From: Burkholderiales bacterium
GTDB taxonomy: Bacteria; Pseudomonadota; Gammaproteobacteria; Burkholderiales; SG8-39
Assembly (NCBI GenBank): GCA_026417035.1
Contig: JAOAEA010000007.1
Coordinates: 20,058 to 84,057 of the forward strand
Direction: 5' to 3'
DNA length: 64,000 nucleotides
Shown here: one piece after another, positions 17,271 to 27,295 of the stretch
Numbering within the stretch: the first letter of the stretch is position 1
Layout: each line of letters starts with the position of its first letter
Position numbers and translations under genes: made by a program
Notes under the pieces: generated by a model
The model's input: the letters and a program-made list of their open reading frames with translations, nothing else
Databases searched by the model: none
What the model was told of the DNA's origin: nothing

Positions 17271-18410
17271 ATGGTGGATTCCAGAGCCCCTGCCGCCCAC
17301 GCCTGGCTGCGCGCCATCACGCTCGCGGCCGTCCTCGTGCTCGCACCCGCCGCGGGATCGGCGGGCACCGCTTCGGCCGATCCGGAGCTCACGTCGGCGG
17401 CGCGGCTGCTCGCCGGGCTGCCGTCGGACTACGCGCCGCACGCCGCCTTCCAGTCGCTCGCCGCGTGGCAGTCCCACCGGGAGGCCATCGGCCGTTCGTG
17501 GTCGGACTTGCGCGCACAGCGCCTCGCCGCGATGGAGCGCTGGCGTGACGCCGAGCTCGCTGCGGCGGCGGCGACCGCCGGCAAGAACCTCGTCTATCCG
17601 TTCAGCGGACCCGATTTCCTGAACGCGTATCTCCTCTTCCCCGGGTACGACACCTACGTGATGTTCGGCCTCGAGAGCCCGGGCGAGCCGCCGCGCATCG
17701 CGGGCCTGGGCGAGCGCGAGGCGGCCGGCTACCTGCGCAGCCTGCGCGTCGCGGTGCAGGACCTCATCGAGCGCAACTACTTCATCACGCAACACATGTC
17801 GAAGCAGCTCCACACGCCGCAGCTGAAGGGCGTGCTGCCGGTCATCATGGCTTCGATGGCCCTGCTCGACCTCGACATCGCGGCGATCGAGCCCGTCGAG
17901 ATCGCGCCCGCTGACGCGGCGAGGCCGCGCGGAAAGGCGATCCAGGCGGTCAAGGTCACGTTCTCGCAGGCGCGGAGCGGGCGGGCGCAGGTGCTCTATT
18001 ACCTCTCGCTCGACGCGACCGACCGGGCGCTCGAACGCACCCCCGAGTTCCTCTCGTTCCTCGCGCGGTTCCGCCCGGCGACGACGCTCATCAAGTCGGC
18101 CTCCTATCTCCTCCACGGGCCGTACTTCACGAAGACGCGCGCCGTGCTCCTCGGCGTGACCGATACCCTCGTGCAGGACGACACCGGCATCCCCTTCGGC
18201 ATGCTCCAGGCGTCGGGGTGGAGCGTGCGGCTCTACGGGGACTACGAGAAGCCGATCCGCGACTTCGGCCGGTTCGGCTATCAGCGCGACCTCGAATCGG
18301 CCTACCGGTCCGGCCGGGCCGCGGGCCGCCTGCCGTTCCCCTTCGGCTACCACTGGTCGAACGGCAAGTCCACGCTCATGGTGGCGAGCGCCGGCGCGCG
18401 GCTCCCGTGA
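17271..18410 (+). CDS. Uncharacterised secreted protein
   Basis: 379 aa, signal-peptide-like N-term, FSGPDFLNAYLLFPGYDTYVMFGLE...; translationally coupled (GTGA) to the next gene. Confidence 0.75.
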   Translation: MVDSRAPAAHAWLRAITLAAVLVLAPAAGSAGTASADPELTSAARLLAGLPSDYAPHAAFQSLAAWQSHREAIGRSWSDLRAQRLAAMERWRDAELAAAAATAGKNLVYPFSGPDFLNAYLLFPGYDTYVMFGLESPGEPPRIAGLGEREAAGYLRSLRVAVQDLIERNYFITQHMSKQLHTPQLKGVLPVIMASMALLDLDIAAIEPVEIAPADAARPRGKAIQAVKVTFSQARSGRAQVLYYLSLDATDRALERTPEFLSFLARFRPATTLIKSASYLLHGPYFTKTRAVLLGVTDTLVQDDTGIPFGMLQASGWSVRLYGDYEKPIRDFGRFGYQRDLESAYRSGRAAGRLPFPFGYHWSNGKSTLMVASAGARLP

Positions 18411-19294
18411 GCCGCGGCGGTGTCGCACGCGTGCCAACACCGCTGCGCGCCCTCGCTGCCGCGCTCGCCCTGGCGACGGTCCTGCCCGCGGCGGCCGACG
18501 TGACCGCGCGCCGCTTCACGACCTCGGACGGCGTGAGCCTCAACGTCCTCGAGGCGGCGCCGCGCGGCGCCGACGGCTCCACGCCCGTCGTCGCCCTGGT
18601 CCCGGGGTGGAGCATGCCGGCCTCAATATGGCGCGGCCAGCTTGCGACGCTCGGCACGCGCTTTCGCGTCCTCGCGCTGGATCCGCGCGGCCAAGGCGAT
18701 TCGGATGTCCCCTCAGGCGGCTACACGCTCGCGCGCCGCGCCGAGGACCTCGCCGACTTCCTGCGCGCGGAGCGGCGCGTCGTGCTGGTGGGATGGTCCC
18801 TGGGCGCGCTCGAATCGCTCGAGTTCGTCCGCCGCCACGGCGAAGGCAAGCTCGCGGGGCTGGTGCTCGTGGACAGCTCCGTCGGCGAACCGCCCGCCCC
18901 GCGCGGCTCGGATTTCCTCGACCGGCTGAAGAAAGACCGCGCCGCGGCGCTCGATGGCTTCGTGCGGGCGATCTTCCGCACGCCCCGGACCGAAGCCGAG
19001 ATCGCCGCGCTCGTCGCCGGCGCACTGCGCCTGCCCCCTGAGGCGGCCGTTGCCCTGCTCTCCTACCCCGTGCCCCGCGAGCACTGGCGCGCGATCGCAC
19101 GCGGCGTGCGGGCGCCGCTCCTCTACGTCGTCACGCCCCAGTTCGCGCGCCAGGCCGCGAGCCTGAAGCGACACCGGCCGGGCACGGAGGTGGCGGTCTT
19201 CGAGGATGCCGGCCATGCCCTCTTCGTGGACGAGCCGGAGCGGTTCGACGCGCAGCTCGCCGACTTCGTCACGAGGGCCTGGGGGGCGAAGTAG
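18407..19294 (+). CDS. Alpha/beta hydrolase, secreted
   Basis: VTARRFTTSDGVSLNVLEAAPRG...VALVPGWSMPASIWRGQL...LDPRGQGDSD...VVLVGWSLGALESLEFV...DAGHALFVDEPERF. Confidence 0.88.
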   Translation: MSRGGVARVPTPLRALAAALALATVLPAAADVTARRFTTSDGVSLNVLEAAPRGADGSTPVVALVPGWSMPASIWRGQLATLGTRFRVLALDPRGQGDSDVPSGGYTLARRAEDLADFLRAERRVVLVGWSLGALESLEFVRRHGEGKLAGLVLVDSSVGEPPAPRGSDFLDRLKKDRAAALDGFVRAIFRTPRTEAEIAALVAGALRLPPEAAVALLSYPVPREHWRAIARGVRAPLLYVVTPQFARQAASLKRHRPGTEVAVFEDAGHALFVDEPERFDAQLADFVTRAWGAK

Positions 19295-19319
19295 CCGGAC
19301 GCCCCGGGCGGGGCGGCGC

Positions 19320-20630
19320 CTACTCGAAGCGCGCGGGGCTGGCGACCGCGAGGAGCTCGAGCGCGCGGCGCGCCTGAGCGGTGCGGGCCCGGAACGCGGA
19401 CATTCGCTGCGGCGCGTCGGGATCGGCGGCGAGCTCCAGGGCCGTTTCGGGGTTCACCGGCTTGCCGTCGACGCGCACCTCGTAGTGGAGGTGCGGACCG
19501 GTCGCCCACCCGGTCTTCCCGACGTAGCCGATGACCTCGCCCTGACGGACGCGCTGGCCACTCGCGAGGCCCGGCGCGAACGCGTCCAGGTGCGCGTACA
19601 GCGTCGCGAGCGACCCGCGGTGCTTGACGATCACCACGTTGCCGTAGCCGCGATATTCCGGTCCCGCGGCGATCTCGGCCACGCCGTCCGCGGTCGCGTG
19701 CACCGGCGTGCCGATCGGCGCCGCGTAGTCGACACCGGGATGCGAAGCCTGGAAGCGCCGCCCGATCTGGCGCGTCTTGCCGTACCAGGACGTGACTTCG
19801 GTGAACTCGAGCGGTGCCGGCAGGAACTCGCGGTCGAGCGTGAACCCTTCGGGCCCGTAGTAATCGCCACCCCTGCCCTCCGGCGCGAACCAGAACGCGC
19901 GATAGGGCTTTCCCTTGCGCACGACCTCGACGCCGAGGACCCGGCCGGGCCGGGCACCCGCGGGCGTCGCGTGCTCTTCGAATACGACCGCGAACCGGTC
20001 GATCTCCCGGGCGGCTGCGTGCAGGTCGAACTGCTTCTCGAAGATCCTCCGGACCTGCTCGGCAACCGGCTTCGGCAGCCCGGCCGCCTCGAAGGCAGCG
20101 AAGAGTGAGGCGCCGCCCCGGCCCGCCCGGAAGCGCGTCTGCACCGCCTCGGCCTGCGCCTGGCGGGCCACGCGGAATCCCGCGCCATCGCGGGTGAGGC
20201 GCCAAGCGTCGCCGCCCGGCGTCAGATACTCGAGCTCGATCAGCTCCCCGCTGCCGCGGCGGGTGGCGCGCACCAGCGAGCCCGGGAGCGCCGATCGCAA
20301 GGGCGAAGCCGAAGGACTCGTGCGCAGGAAGCGCTCGGCCGCAGCGTCCAACACTCCAACCCGGGCCAACGCGGCGAAGAGCGTATCCCCGCGCGACAGG
20401 AACTCGGGCGCGACGACGACCTCATCGTCGTCGACCGCCCCGACGAGGGCCCCGTCGATGAGGGCCGGCGCAACGACGGTCTCGGCCGCCGGTGGTCGGA
20501 CGCCGCTATCGACGCTGGCGGTGACGACGACGGCCGGGAGCGCAAGCACGCCGGCGGCGATCGCCGCGAGTCGCCACGTTGGCGGTCGGTGAGTCGTCAA
20601 GCAGGGTCGGATGGGTGCGGGAAGCCGCAA
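19320..20630 (-). CDS. M23 family metallopeptidase (MepM-like)
   Basis: GRRFQASHPGVDYAAPIGTPVHATADGVAEIAAGPEYRGYGNVVIVKHRG...YAHLDAF...GWATGPHLHYEVRVDGKPVNP. Confidence 0.92.
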   Translation of the reverse strand: MRLPAPIRPCLTTHRPPTWRLAAIAAGVLALPAVVVTASVDSGVRPPAAETVVAPALIDGALVGAVDDDEVVVAPEFLSRGDTLFAALARVGVLDAAAERFLRTSPSASPLRSALPGSLVRATRRGSGELIELEYLTPGGDAWRLTRDGAGFRVARQAQAEAVQTRFRAGRGGASLFAAFEAAGLPKPVAEQVRRIFEKQFDLHAAAREIDRFAVVFEEHATPAGARPGRVLGVEVVRKGKPYRAFWFAPEGRGGDYYGPEGFTLDREFLPAPLEFTEVTSWYGKTRQIGRRFQASHPGVDYAAPIGTPVHATADGVAEIAAGPEYRGYGNVVIVKHRGSLATLYAHLDAFAPGLASGQRVRQGEVIGYVGKTGWATGPHLHYEVRVDGKPVNPETALELAADPDAPQRMSAFRARTAQARRALELLAVASPARFE

Positions 20631-20676
20631 CTCTACCAGCGACGCCCGGGGGGCTCAATGATCCAAGTCGCCCTGC

Positions 20677-20735
20677 ATACACGTGTTTTTTATTTCTTTT
20701 TATCAAGATATTAGAAGATCTTTCTAACGTTTTTT
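20677..20735. promoter_or_regulatory. AT-rich upstream island containing inverted repeat TTAGAA-GATCT-TTCTAA
   Basis: Strong local AT enrichment in a GC-rich window; IR at 20711-20727; lies upstream of the M23 gene. Confidence 0.4.
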
Positions 20736-21332
20736 CGAGGAATCATGAGGCACGCCCACCTCGGCGGCTCCCCGCTGCCGCCGCTGCCGGCCGCCCCGCT
20801 CGCCGCTTGGGGAAGCGATAGCCACGTGCCCTCGGAACCGGCGCGAGTGCTCCGGCACGGTTCCCCTGCGGTTCGCGCCCCAAACTCGGGGGCCGTCGAA
20901 GCTCTATGCATGGACGGGCCCGTCACCTGGAGGCCCCTGTTCGCCTTGCCTAGGTCCCCGAGCGAATCCCTGGCCCAACGGGCCGCCGGCTCACCGCCCG
21001 GCCCCGCCAGTGCGGTCGAGCTTGTGACGCCGCGAGCGGCTGCAGAGCGCGCCAGTGGCCCGTCCCGGGCGTCGCTTCTCTGCGCTTCGCGCGCGAAGTA
21101 CGATCCCGGGAACCCCGCTGCTCGGTCCGGCGCGGGGCGCGCCCGGGAGGGAGCTCGCTCCAGGCGGCCCGGGGCGGCCGTCCGGCCAAACGGCGGCGAC
21201 GCAGCCCGCTCGGATCGCGCCCCTGCGAGCGTCGCCGTTCACCGATGGCCGGGCGCGAGCGCCCTCGCCCGTGCGGGCCGCGCAGCGCGTGCAACGAATA
21301 CCGGGAGGGCTCGAGGGAGCCGCGGCCGAACC

Positions 21333-21983
21333 ATGAACCTCTTCGCCGTCGACGTCGCCGGAGAATCGCTCGGGCTCTTGCCGGAGCGGTGCGCGTTCTG
21401 GGCACGCGAGGGGGTGCTCTTCGTCGCCGACGCCCACTTGGGCAAAGCCGCCGCGTTCCGGGCGGCCGGCGGGCCCGCCGCGCGGGGAACGACCGCCGAC
21501 AACCTCGCGCGCCTCGACGCCGCGCTCGCGCGCACGCGCGCCAGCCGCATCGTCTTCCTCGGCGACTTCCTCCACGCGCCGCGCGGCCGCGCGCCCGGAA
21601 CCCTCGAAGCGCTCGCCGCCTGGCGCGAGCGCCATCCGCGGCTCACCGTCGCGCTGGTGCGCGGCAACCACGACCGCGGCGCGGGCGAGCCGCCCGCGTC
21701 GCTGCGCTTCCTCGTCGCTTCCGAGCCGCTCGCCGCAGGGCCGTTCGCGCTCTGCCACGAGCCACGCGAAGTGCCCGGGGCCTACGCCCTCGCCGGGCAT
21801 GTGCACCCGTCGTTCACCGTGCGCGGCAAGGCCAACCAGGCGCTGCGGCTGCCCTGCTTCTGGTTCGGCCCGCGCTGGGGGATCCTGCCCGCGTTCGGCG
21901 ACTTCGCCGGCACGGCACCGATCGGCCGCGCCGCCGAGGACCGCGTGTTCGTCGTCGCCGGCGGCGAGGTGATCGCCGCTTGA
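21333..21983 (+). CDS. pdeM: Ligase-associated DNA damage response endonuclease PdeM-like metallophosphoesterase
   Basis: MNLFAVDVAGESLGLLPERCAFWAREGVLFVADAHLGKAAAFRAAGGPAARGTTADNLARLDAAL...FLGDFLH...RGNHDRG...GHVHPSF. Confidence 0.85.
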   Translation: MNLFAVDVAGESLGLLPERCAFWAREGVLFVADAHLGKAAAFRAAGGPAARGTTADNLARLDAALARTRASRIVFLGDFLHAPRGRAPGTLEALAAWRERHPRLTVALVRGNHDRGAGEPPASLRFLVASEPLAAGPFALCHEPREVPGAYALAGHVHPSFTVRGKANQALRLPCFWFGPRWGILPAFGDFAGTAPIGRAAEDRVFVVAGGEVIAA

Positions 21984-22029
21984 GTGGCCATCCGCCCCGA
22001 ATCGCAAGGATCGCCGGGTTCGGCAAGGT

Positions 22030-22048
22030 CGAGGGGGTCTGCCCCTCG
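22030..22048. repeat. Hairpin CGAGGGG-GTCTG-CCCCTCG between convergent genes
   Basis: Perfect 7-bp stem. Confidence 0.65.
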
Positions 22049-22057
22049 GCGGCGCGA

Positions 22058-22669
22058 CTAGCTTCGGGCGCGAAACGTCGGCAGCCGGATGCGCCAGCGG
22101 ATGGCGGCGAGCCGTACCGCGACGATCAGCGCGAACGCCACGGCGGCAGCGAGCGGGGCGGCGACGCCCGAGCTGCCGAGGCCGACGTAGAGGAGCGCGC
22201 CGGCCCACGCGGCGGTGCCGTAGAGCTCGCTGGAGAACACGAGCGGCACCTCGTTCGCCAGCATGTCGCGTAGCACGCCGCCGAAGACCCCGGTGACCAC
22301 GCCGAGAAACGTCGCCGCGAGCCAGGGGACCTCGTAGGCGAGCGCGATCTCGGTGCCGACGACCGTGAAGAGCGCGAGGCCGATCGCGTCGGGCAGGAGA
22401 AAGAGGTTCGGCGGCAGCCGCACGAGCCGCACCAGCGCGAAAGTCGCGACGCCGGCGGCGAGCGCGCAGACGAGGTAGGTCGGATCCGCGATCCAGAACG
22501 CCGGCCGGTCGAGCAGCAGGTCGCGCAGCGTCCCGCCGCCGAGCGCGGCCGTGAGCGCGACGAGCACCATGCCGAAGAGGTCGATCGGCTTGCGCCCGGC
22601 TTCCAGCACCCCGGTCGCCGCCGAGACCGCCACCGCCGCCACACCCGCCCAATAGATGAGTTCGTCCAT
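22058..22669 (-). CDS. UPF0126/TRIC-family membrane protein (YicG-like)
   Basis: Tandem hydrophobic repeats with GGGTLRDLLLDRP and GGVLRDMLANEVPLVF motifs. Confidence 0.9.
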   Translation of the reverse strand: MDELIYWAGVAAVAVSAATGVLEAGRKPIDLFGMVLVALTAALGGGTLRDLLLDRPAFWIADPTYLVCALAAGVATFALVRLVRLPPNLFLLPDAIGLALFTVVGTEIALAYEVPWLAATFLGVVTGVFGGVLRDMLANEVPLVFSSELYGTAAWAGALLYVGLGSSGVAAPLAAAVAFALIVAVRLAAIRWRIRLPTFRARS

Positions 22670-22763
22670 CGCGTACGCCCCCTTGCCGACGGACGCAGGT
22701 TACGCGATGCGCGGCGGGCGCGGCCGCAGCCGGCCGCGCGCCGGCGGCGGTTAGAATCCGCTG

Positions 22764-23954
22764 ATGCTGCCTCTCTCCGGCATCCGCGTCGTCGAGTTCG
22801 GCCAGGTCGCGGCGGGCCCGTTCTGCGGCATGCTGCTCGCCGACATGGGGGCCGACGTGATCAAGGTCGAGTCACCCGAGGGCGACGGCCTTCGCGCCTG
22901 GCCCCCGCACACGAAGAACCCGGCGGCCCCGGACGCGCCGGGGTTCTCCGAGAACTTCGCCTCCGTGAACCGCAACAAGCGCTCGGTGGTCCTCGATCTG
23001 CGCGACGCGCCCGCTCGCGCCGCGGCCCGGCGGCTCGCCCTGTCCGCAGACGTCGTGCTCGAGAATTTCCGGCCGGGCGTGCTCGCGAAGCTCGGTCTCG
23101 GTTACGAGGCGCTCGCCAAGGAAAAGCCCGCGCTCGTGTACTGCTCGATCTCCGCCTTCGGGCAGGCCGGGCCGCGCGCGCAGGAGGGCGGCTTCGATCT
23201 CACCATCCAGGCGATCGGTGGCGTCATGAGCGTCACCGGCGAGCCCGGCGGGCGGCCGGTCAAGTGCGGCGTGCCGCTCTCGGATTTCTCCGCGGGCCTT
23301 TACGCGGCCTTCGCCATCGTCTCGGCGCTGCGCAAGGCCGGCCGCGACGGCCTCGGCCAGCACATCGACGTGGCGATGCTCGGGGCGACGCTCGGCATCG
23401 CCGCGCTCCAGACAAGCGAGTATTTCGGGACCGGGCGCGACCCGGTGAAGCTCGGCTCGGCGCACCCACGGAACGCGCCCTACCAGGCGTTCCGGGCTGG
23501 CGACGGGGACTTCGCGATGGCGGCGGGTAACGACCGGCTCTGGCTCGCGGTGTGCGACGCGCTCGGCCGCGCCGACCTCGCCGCCGATCCGCGGTTCGCC
23601 ACCACGGCCCTGCGCGCGAAGAACCAGGAGGCGCTGCGCGACCTGCTCGAGGCCGAATTCGCCGGGCGCACGGTCGCCGACCTCCTCTCGCTCTTCGCCG
23701 CGCGTGGCGTCCCGTGCGCGCCGATCAACACCTATTCGCAGGTGCTCGCCGACCCGCAGGTGGCGGACATGGGCTGGGTGCGCCCGCTGGAGCTCCCGAA
23801 CGGCGCGCACACGCTCACGTTCGTTTCGCCGTTGCGCATGAGCCGCGAGACCTTCGGCGTGTACCGCCGCCCGCCCGCGCTCGGCGAGCACACGGCCGAG
23901 GTGCTGGCCGAGCTCGGCCTCGCTCCGGAGGCCGGCCGCGAGGCGGACGCGTGA
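22764..23954 (+). CDS. CaiB/BaiF family CoA-transferase
   Basis: LPLSGIRVVEFGQVAAGPFCGMLLADMGADVIKVESPEGDGLR...SVVLDLRD...VLVENFRPG-like. Confidence 0.93.
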   Translation: MLPLSGIRVVEFGQVAAGPFCGMLLADMGADVIKVESPEGDGLRAWPPHTKNPAAPDAPGFSENFASVNRNKRSVVLDLRDAPARAAARRLALSADVVLENFRPGVLAKLGLGYEALAKEKPALVYCSISAFGQAGPRAQEGGFDLTIQAIGGVMSVTGEPGGRPVKCGVPLSDFSAGLYAAFAIVSALRKAGRDGLGQHIDVAMLGATLGIAALQTSEYFGTGRDPVKLGSAHPRNAPYQAFRAGDGDFAMAAGNDRLWLAVCDALGRADLAADPRFATTALRAKNQEALRDLLEAEFAGRTVADLLSLFAARGVPCAPINTYSQVLADPQVADMGWVRPLELPNGAHTLTFVSPLRMSRETFGVYRRPPALGEHTAEVLAELGLAPEAGREADA

Positions 23955-23979
23955 CGGGGCGTCCCGCGGTGGCCGGCGC

Positions 23980-24588
23980 ATGAAGAACCTCGCGCGTTTC
24001 CGGACGTTCGTGGCGCGGATGAGCGCGCTCGTCGAGCGCCATGGGGGCGACGAGCCGCGCATCCTCGACGAGGGCGCCGCGCTGCTCGCCGAGCTCGTGC
24101 GTCACGACGACTGGCTGCCGGACGAGTGCGCGGCCGCCGCGGCCGAATCGTATCGGCAGTATCTCCTCTACTGCGACCCGCAGGAGCGGTTCTCGGTCGT
24201 GAGCTTCGTCTGGGGGCCGGGCCAGCGCACGCCCATCCACGATCACACCGTATGGGGGCTCGTCGGCGTCCTGCGCGGCGCGGAGGTCTGCCGCGAATAC
24301 GGTCCGCCGGCCCACGGCCGGCCGATGGCCGCGCGCGGCGAGCATCGCGTCGGGCCGGGCGACGTCGACCGGGTGTCGCCGCGAATCGGCGACATCCACG
24401 TCGTCGCCAACGCGCTTGCGGACCGCGCTTCGATCAGCATCCACGTCTATGGCGCCAACATCGGCGCCGTCGCGCGCCACGTGTACGACGAGGCCACCGG
24501 CGCGGTGCGCCCGTTCGTCTCCGGCTACCACAACGCGGCGCTGCCCAACTTCTGGGACCGCTCGGCGGAGATCGGTCCGCGGACCTGA
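23980..24588 (+). CDS. Cysteine dioxygenase type I family / 3-mercaptopropionate dioxygenase-like cupin
   Basis: VVSFVWGPGQRTPIHDHTVWGLVGVLRG...GDIHVVANALADRASISIHVYG. Confidence 0.85.
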   Translation: MKNLARFRTFVARMSALVERHGGDEPRILDEGAALLAELVRHDDWLPDECAAAAAESYRQYLLYCDPQERFSVVSFVWGPGQRTPIHDHTVWGLVGVLRGAEVCREYGPPAHGRPMAARGEHRVGPGDVDRVSPRIGDIHVVANALADRASISIHVYGANIGAVARHVYDEATGAVRPFVSGYHNAALPNFWDRSAEIGPRT

Positions 24589-24676
24589 GCGGGGACGGGC
24601 CGGCGGCGCGACCGCGTGGCTGTTAGACTCGCGACGAGGGAGTCGAACCCGACTCCACGCCCAGGGAGAGAAAACC

Positions 24677-25057
24677 ATGCACCGCTTCGGTCCTCGCGCC
24701 GCGCTCGCGCTCGCCGTGGCCGCCCTCGCCGGCTGCGCGCCCGGCGCCTGGAACGAGCAGTCGGCGTTCGACCAGTTCATCTACAAGCTCCAGGCCGTCT
24801 GCCCTTACGCGCGCTCCGGCCAATGGCAGATTTACGCGGGGGCGACCTCGCTCGTCAACAACGCGACTTTCCTCGATCTCACCTCGCGCCTCTACTACGG
24901 GAAGATCTCGCGATCCCAGTACGCGACCGGCGTCGCGAGCCTCACGTTCGGCCGCGAGAACGACCCGGCGATCCTGTGCGTCTTCGAGAACCTGCCGGCC
25001 CAGCCGGCGTCCGACGCGCCGGACCGCATGCGCGCGCCGCCGCCACCCGGAAACTAG
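24677..25057 (+). CDS. Small lipoprotein/exported hypothetical protein
   Basis: MHRFGPRAALALAVAALAGCAPGAWNEQSAFDQF...; lipobox LAGC. Confidence 0.7.
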   Translation: MHRFGPRAALALAVAALAGCAPGAWNEQSAFDQFIYKLQAVCPYARSGQWQIYAGATSLVNNATFLDLTSRLYYGKISRSQYATGVASLTFGRENDPAILCVFENLPAQPASDAPDRMRAPPPPGN

Positions 25058-25430
25058 CCGCGCTGGTAGCCGCATGGCCAGCGCGCGACACCGCGCCCGG
25101 CGTTGGGCACGGTGTGGGCGAAGCGCGCCGGGACGACGGAATCTATTGCCCGGGACGCGGGCGGTGCACCGCCCCCCGAGCTCGAGCTCGATCACGCCAT
25201 CCGCGGGCATGACGAGCCCGTCGGTGGCGCGCACGAACCCTTCCCGCGTCGGGCCCGGCGGATCGACCCAGAGCTCGTAGGAAACGCGGGTGGCCCGGTC
25301 GTCGCGCGCTGTTTCGAGGCGGCTCATCGGCGCGGCCAGGGAATGTCTGAGGGAAAAGGGGGACGCGCTCCCTTTGACTCCCGATTTCAGAGGAAGCCCT
25401 GATCCGTTCGGCGGAAAGATCGGAGCTTTC

Positions 25431-26225
25431 CTACGAGCAGCCGTAGGACTGCTGAATGCGCATCACGGGCTGCGCGGCGAGCTCGTAGATGCGGTAGGTG
25501 AGCTGGCAGCGCGTGCTCGCGCCCGCCGGCTCGACGTCCATGCGGGCGAGGAGGTAGGCGGGACCCGCGGGCACGACGCGCACCGCGTAGCCGCCGAGGA
25601 TCGCGCGGCCGCCGAGGTCCTCGGGATAGAAACGCCACCGCGCGCCGCCGATCGCGAGCTCGTAGCCGCCCTTGCCGAACGGATCCAGGCGCGACGCGAC
25701 GGGCTCGGCCTGCATGTCCGGGCGGGTGGCGATCACGAACACGACGTCCTCGGGCAGCACCGCCTTCTTCGCGAGCGCCGGCCCGCAGATGAGGCCGGAG
25801 AGGAACGGCCCGATGATCTCGCGGCCCTCGCGGTCGGCCTGGTAGGTCACCGTGCCGATCGCCCGGGCCGGGCTCACCTCGAGGACCGAGTCGGGCGCGA
25901 GCGCGAAGTAGCGCTGCCACCCCTTCGGGAACGGGATCGTCGCCGGGTACTCGAACACGGCGCGCCCGTTGAGGGGGTTGCGGGCCGCCTTCACGCGCTC
26001 GGCGTCGGGCCGCGCGAGGGGGAACTCCGTGAAATAGCGCTGCGCGGTCTTCTGCCAGTTGATCCGCGGGCTCGCCTCGAAGCAGACTTCGCCGCCGCGC
26101 ACGCTCATCACCCGCAGCGGCTCGGGCAGCGCGGGCCCCTGCGCGAGCGCCGCGGGGGCAGCGAGCGCGATCCCCGCCGCCGCCGCGAGGCGCGCCGCGC
26201 GCTCAAGCGCCCTTGAAGCGCTCAT
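25431..26225 (-). CDS. Exported hypothetical protein
   Basis: [71 protein letters not shown]...; overlaps the downstream end of the CMD gene. Confidence 0.65.
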   Translation of the reverse strand: MSASRALERAARLAAAAGIALAAPAALAQGPALPEPLRVMSVRGGEVCFEASPRINWQKTAQRYFTEFPLARPDAERVKAARNPLNGRAVFEYPATIPFPKGWQRYFALAPDSVLEVSPARAIGTVTYQADREGREIIGPFLSGLICGPALAKKAVLPEDVVFVIATRPDMQAEPVASRLDPFGKGGYELAIGGARWRFYPEDLGGRAILGGYAVRVVPAGPAYLLARMDVEPAGASTRCQLTYRIYELAAQPVMRIQQSYGCS

Positions 26226-26595
26226 CGACCGGGATCCGGTAGCCGTTGGCGAGCCTGTTGGTCTCGTTCGCGAGCCCGACCACGGCGAGGAGCTCGGCGA
26301 GCATCGCGTCGTCCATGCCCTTGGCGCGCGCCGCGGCGCCGTGCGATTGGATGCAATATTCACAGTTGTTGGTGACGCTCACCGCGATGTAGACGAGCTC
26401 CTTGGTGAGCGGGTCGAGCGCGCCGGGCGCCATCACCTGCTTCACATTCTCCCACAGCCGCGCGAGCGTCGGCGGGTGCACGGCGAGCGCCTTCCAGAAG
26501 TTGTTGACGTCATCGGTGCCGCGCGTCGCCATGATGTCTTCGTACACCGCGCGCACCTCGGGCGGCGCCTCGCCGTACTCGATGAGCCTCGCCAT
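26203..26595 (-). CDS. Carboxymuconolactone decarboxylase/AhpD-like protein
   Basis: [52 protein letters not shown]; CxxC...H motif. Confidence 0.88.
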   Translation of the reverse strand: MARLIEYGEAPPEVRAVYEDIMATRGTDDVNNFWKALAVHPPTLARLWENVKQVMAPGALDPLTKELVYIAVSVTNNCEYCIQSHGAAARAKGMDDAMLAELLAVVGLANETNRLANGYRIPVDERFKGA

Positions 26596-26796
26596 CGCCT
26601 GGTCCTCTCCAGCGGAACGGAACAGCCTGCCCGGGAACGCCCGAACCGGGGGAACATCGCACTTCGCACCCTGCGCCAGGACGAGCCGCGATCCGTCTTG
26701 CGCACGAATCCCGGCTTCCCTAGCATGCCGCAGACGCGCCTGCGCGGCCGGATTCTATGTCGGTCCGCCGCCGGGCGCGCGCGATGCGAAAGGACG

Positions 26797-27195
26797 ATGG
26801 CGATGGCGAAAGTGACGAAGACCGACGCCGAGTGGCGGGCCGCGCTCTCCGAGGCCGAGTACCAGGTCACCCGCAGGCACGCGACGGAGCCCGCGTTCAC
26901 CGGGCGGTACTGGGACAGCAAGGAGCGCGGCACCTATCGGTGCGTCTGCTGCGGAGAGCCCCTCTTCAGCTCCGAGCACAAGTACGACTCCGGCAGCGGC
27001 TGGCCCTCCTACTGGCAGCCGCTCTCCCAGGACGCCGTGGCGACGGCCGAGGACGCGAGCCACGGTATGCGCCGCACCGAGGTCCACTGCGCCCGGTGCG
27101 AGGCCCACCTCGGGCACGTGTTCGAGGACGGTCCGGAGCCGACGGGGCTCCGGTACTGCATCAACTCGGCGGCGCTGCGCTTCGAGAAGGGCTGA
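26797..27195 (+). CDS. msrB: Peptide-methionine (R)-S-oxide reductase MsrB
   Basis: [29 protein letters not shown]...[33 protein letters not shown]. Confidence 0.95.
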   Translation: MAMAKVTKTDAEWRAALSEAEYQVTRRHATEPAFTGRYWDSKERGTYRCVCCGEPLFSSEHKYDSGSGWPSYWQPLSQDAVATAEDASHGMRRTEVHCARCEAHLGHVFEDGPEPTGLRYCINSAALRFEKG

Positions 27196-27207
27196 CCGGG
27201 TGCTGAA

Positions 27208-27230
27208 AAAGGGGGGACACATCCCCCTTT
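27208..27230. repeat. Hairpin AAAGGGGG-GACACAT-CCCCCTTT
   Basis: Perfect 8-bp inverted repeat in the msrB-yciB spacer. Confidence 0.75.
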
Positions 27231-27295
27231 GCTCAGACATTCCCTAACGTCCCCCGCTCCGCCCCGGGGGGCGCCTGTGCGATAATCGCGGGCTC

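Noticed and set aside
20745-21332. N-terminal extension of the PdeM ORF (196 codons)
   Set aside because: No domain-like sequence. The PdeM family start matches MNLFAVDVAGE at 21333.
25060-25327. Minus-strand ORF MSRLETARDDRATRVSYELWVDPPGPTREGFVRATDG...
   Set aside because: The first ~50 residues look vaguely protein-like, but the frame then degenerates and runs antisense through the lipoprotein gene. Possibly a remnant; not supportable.
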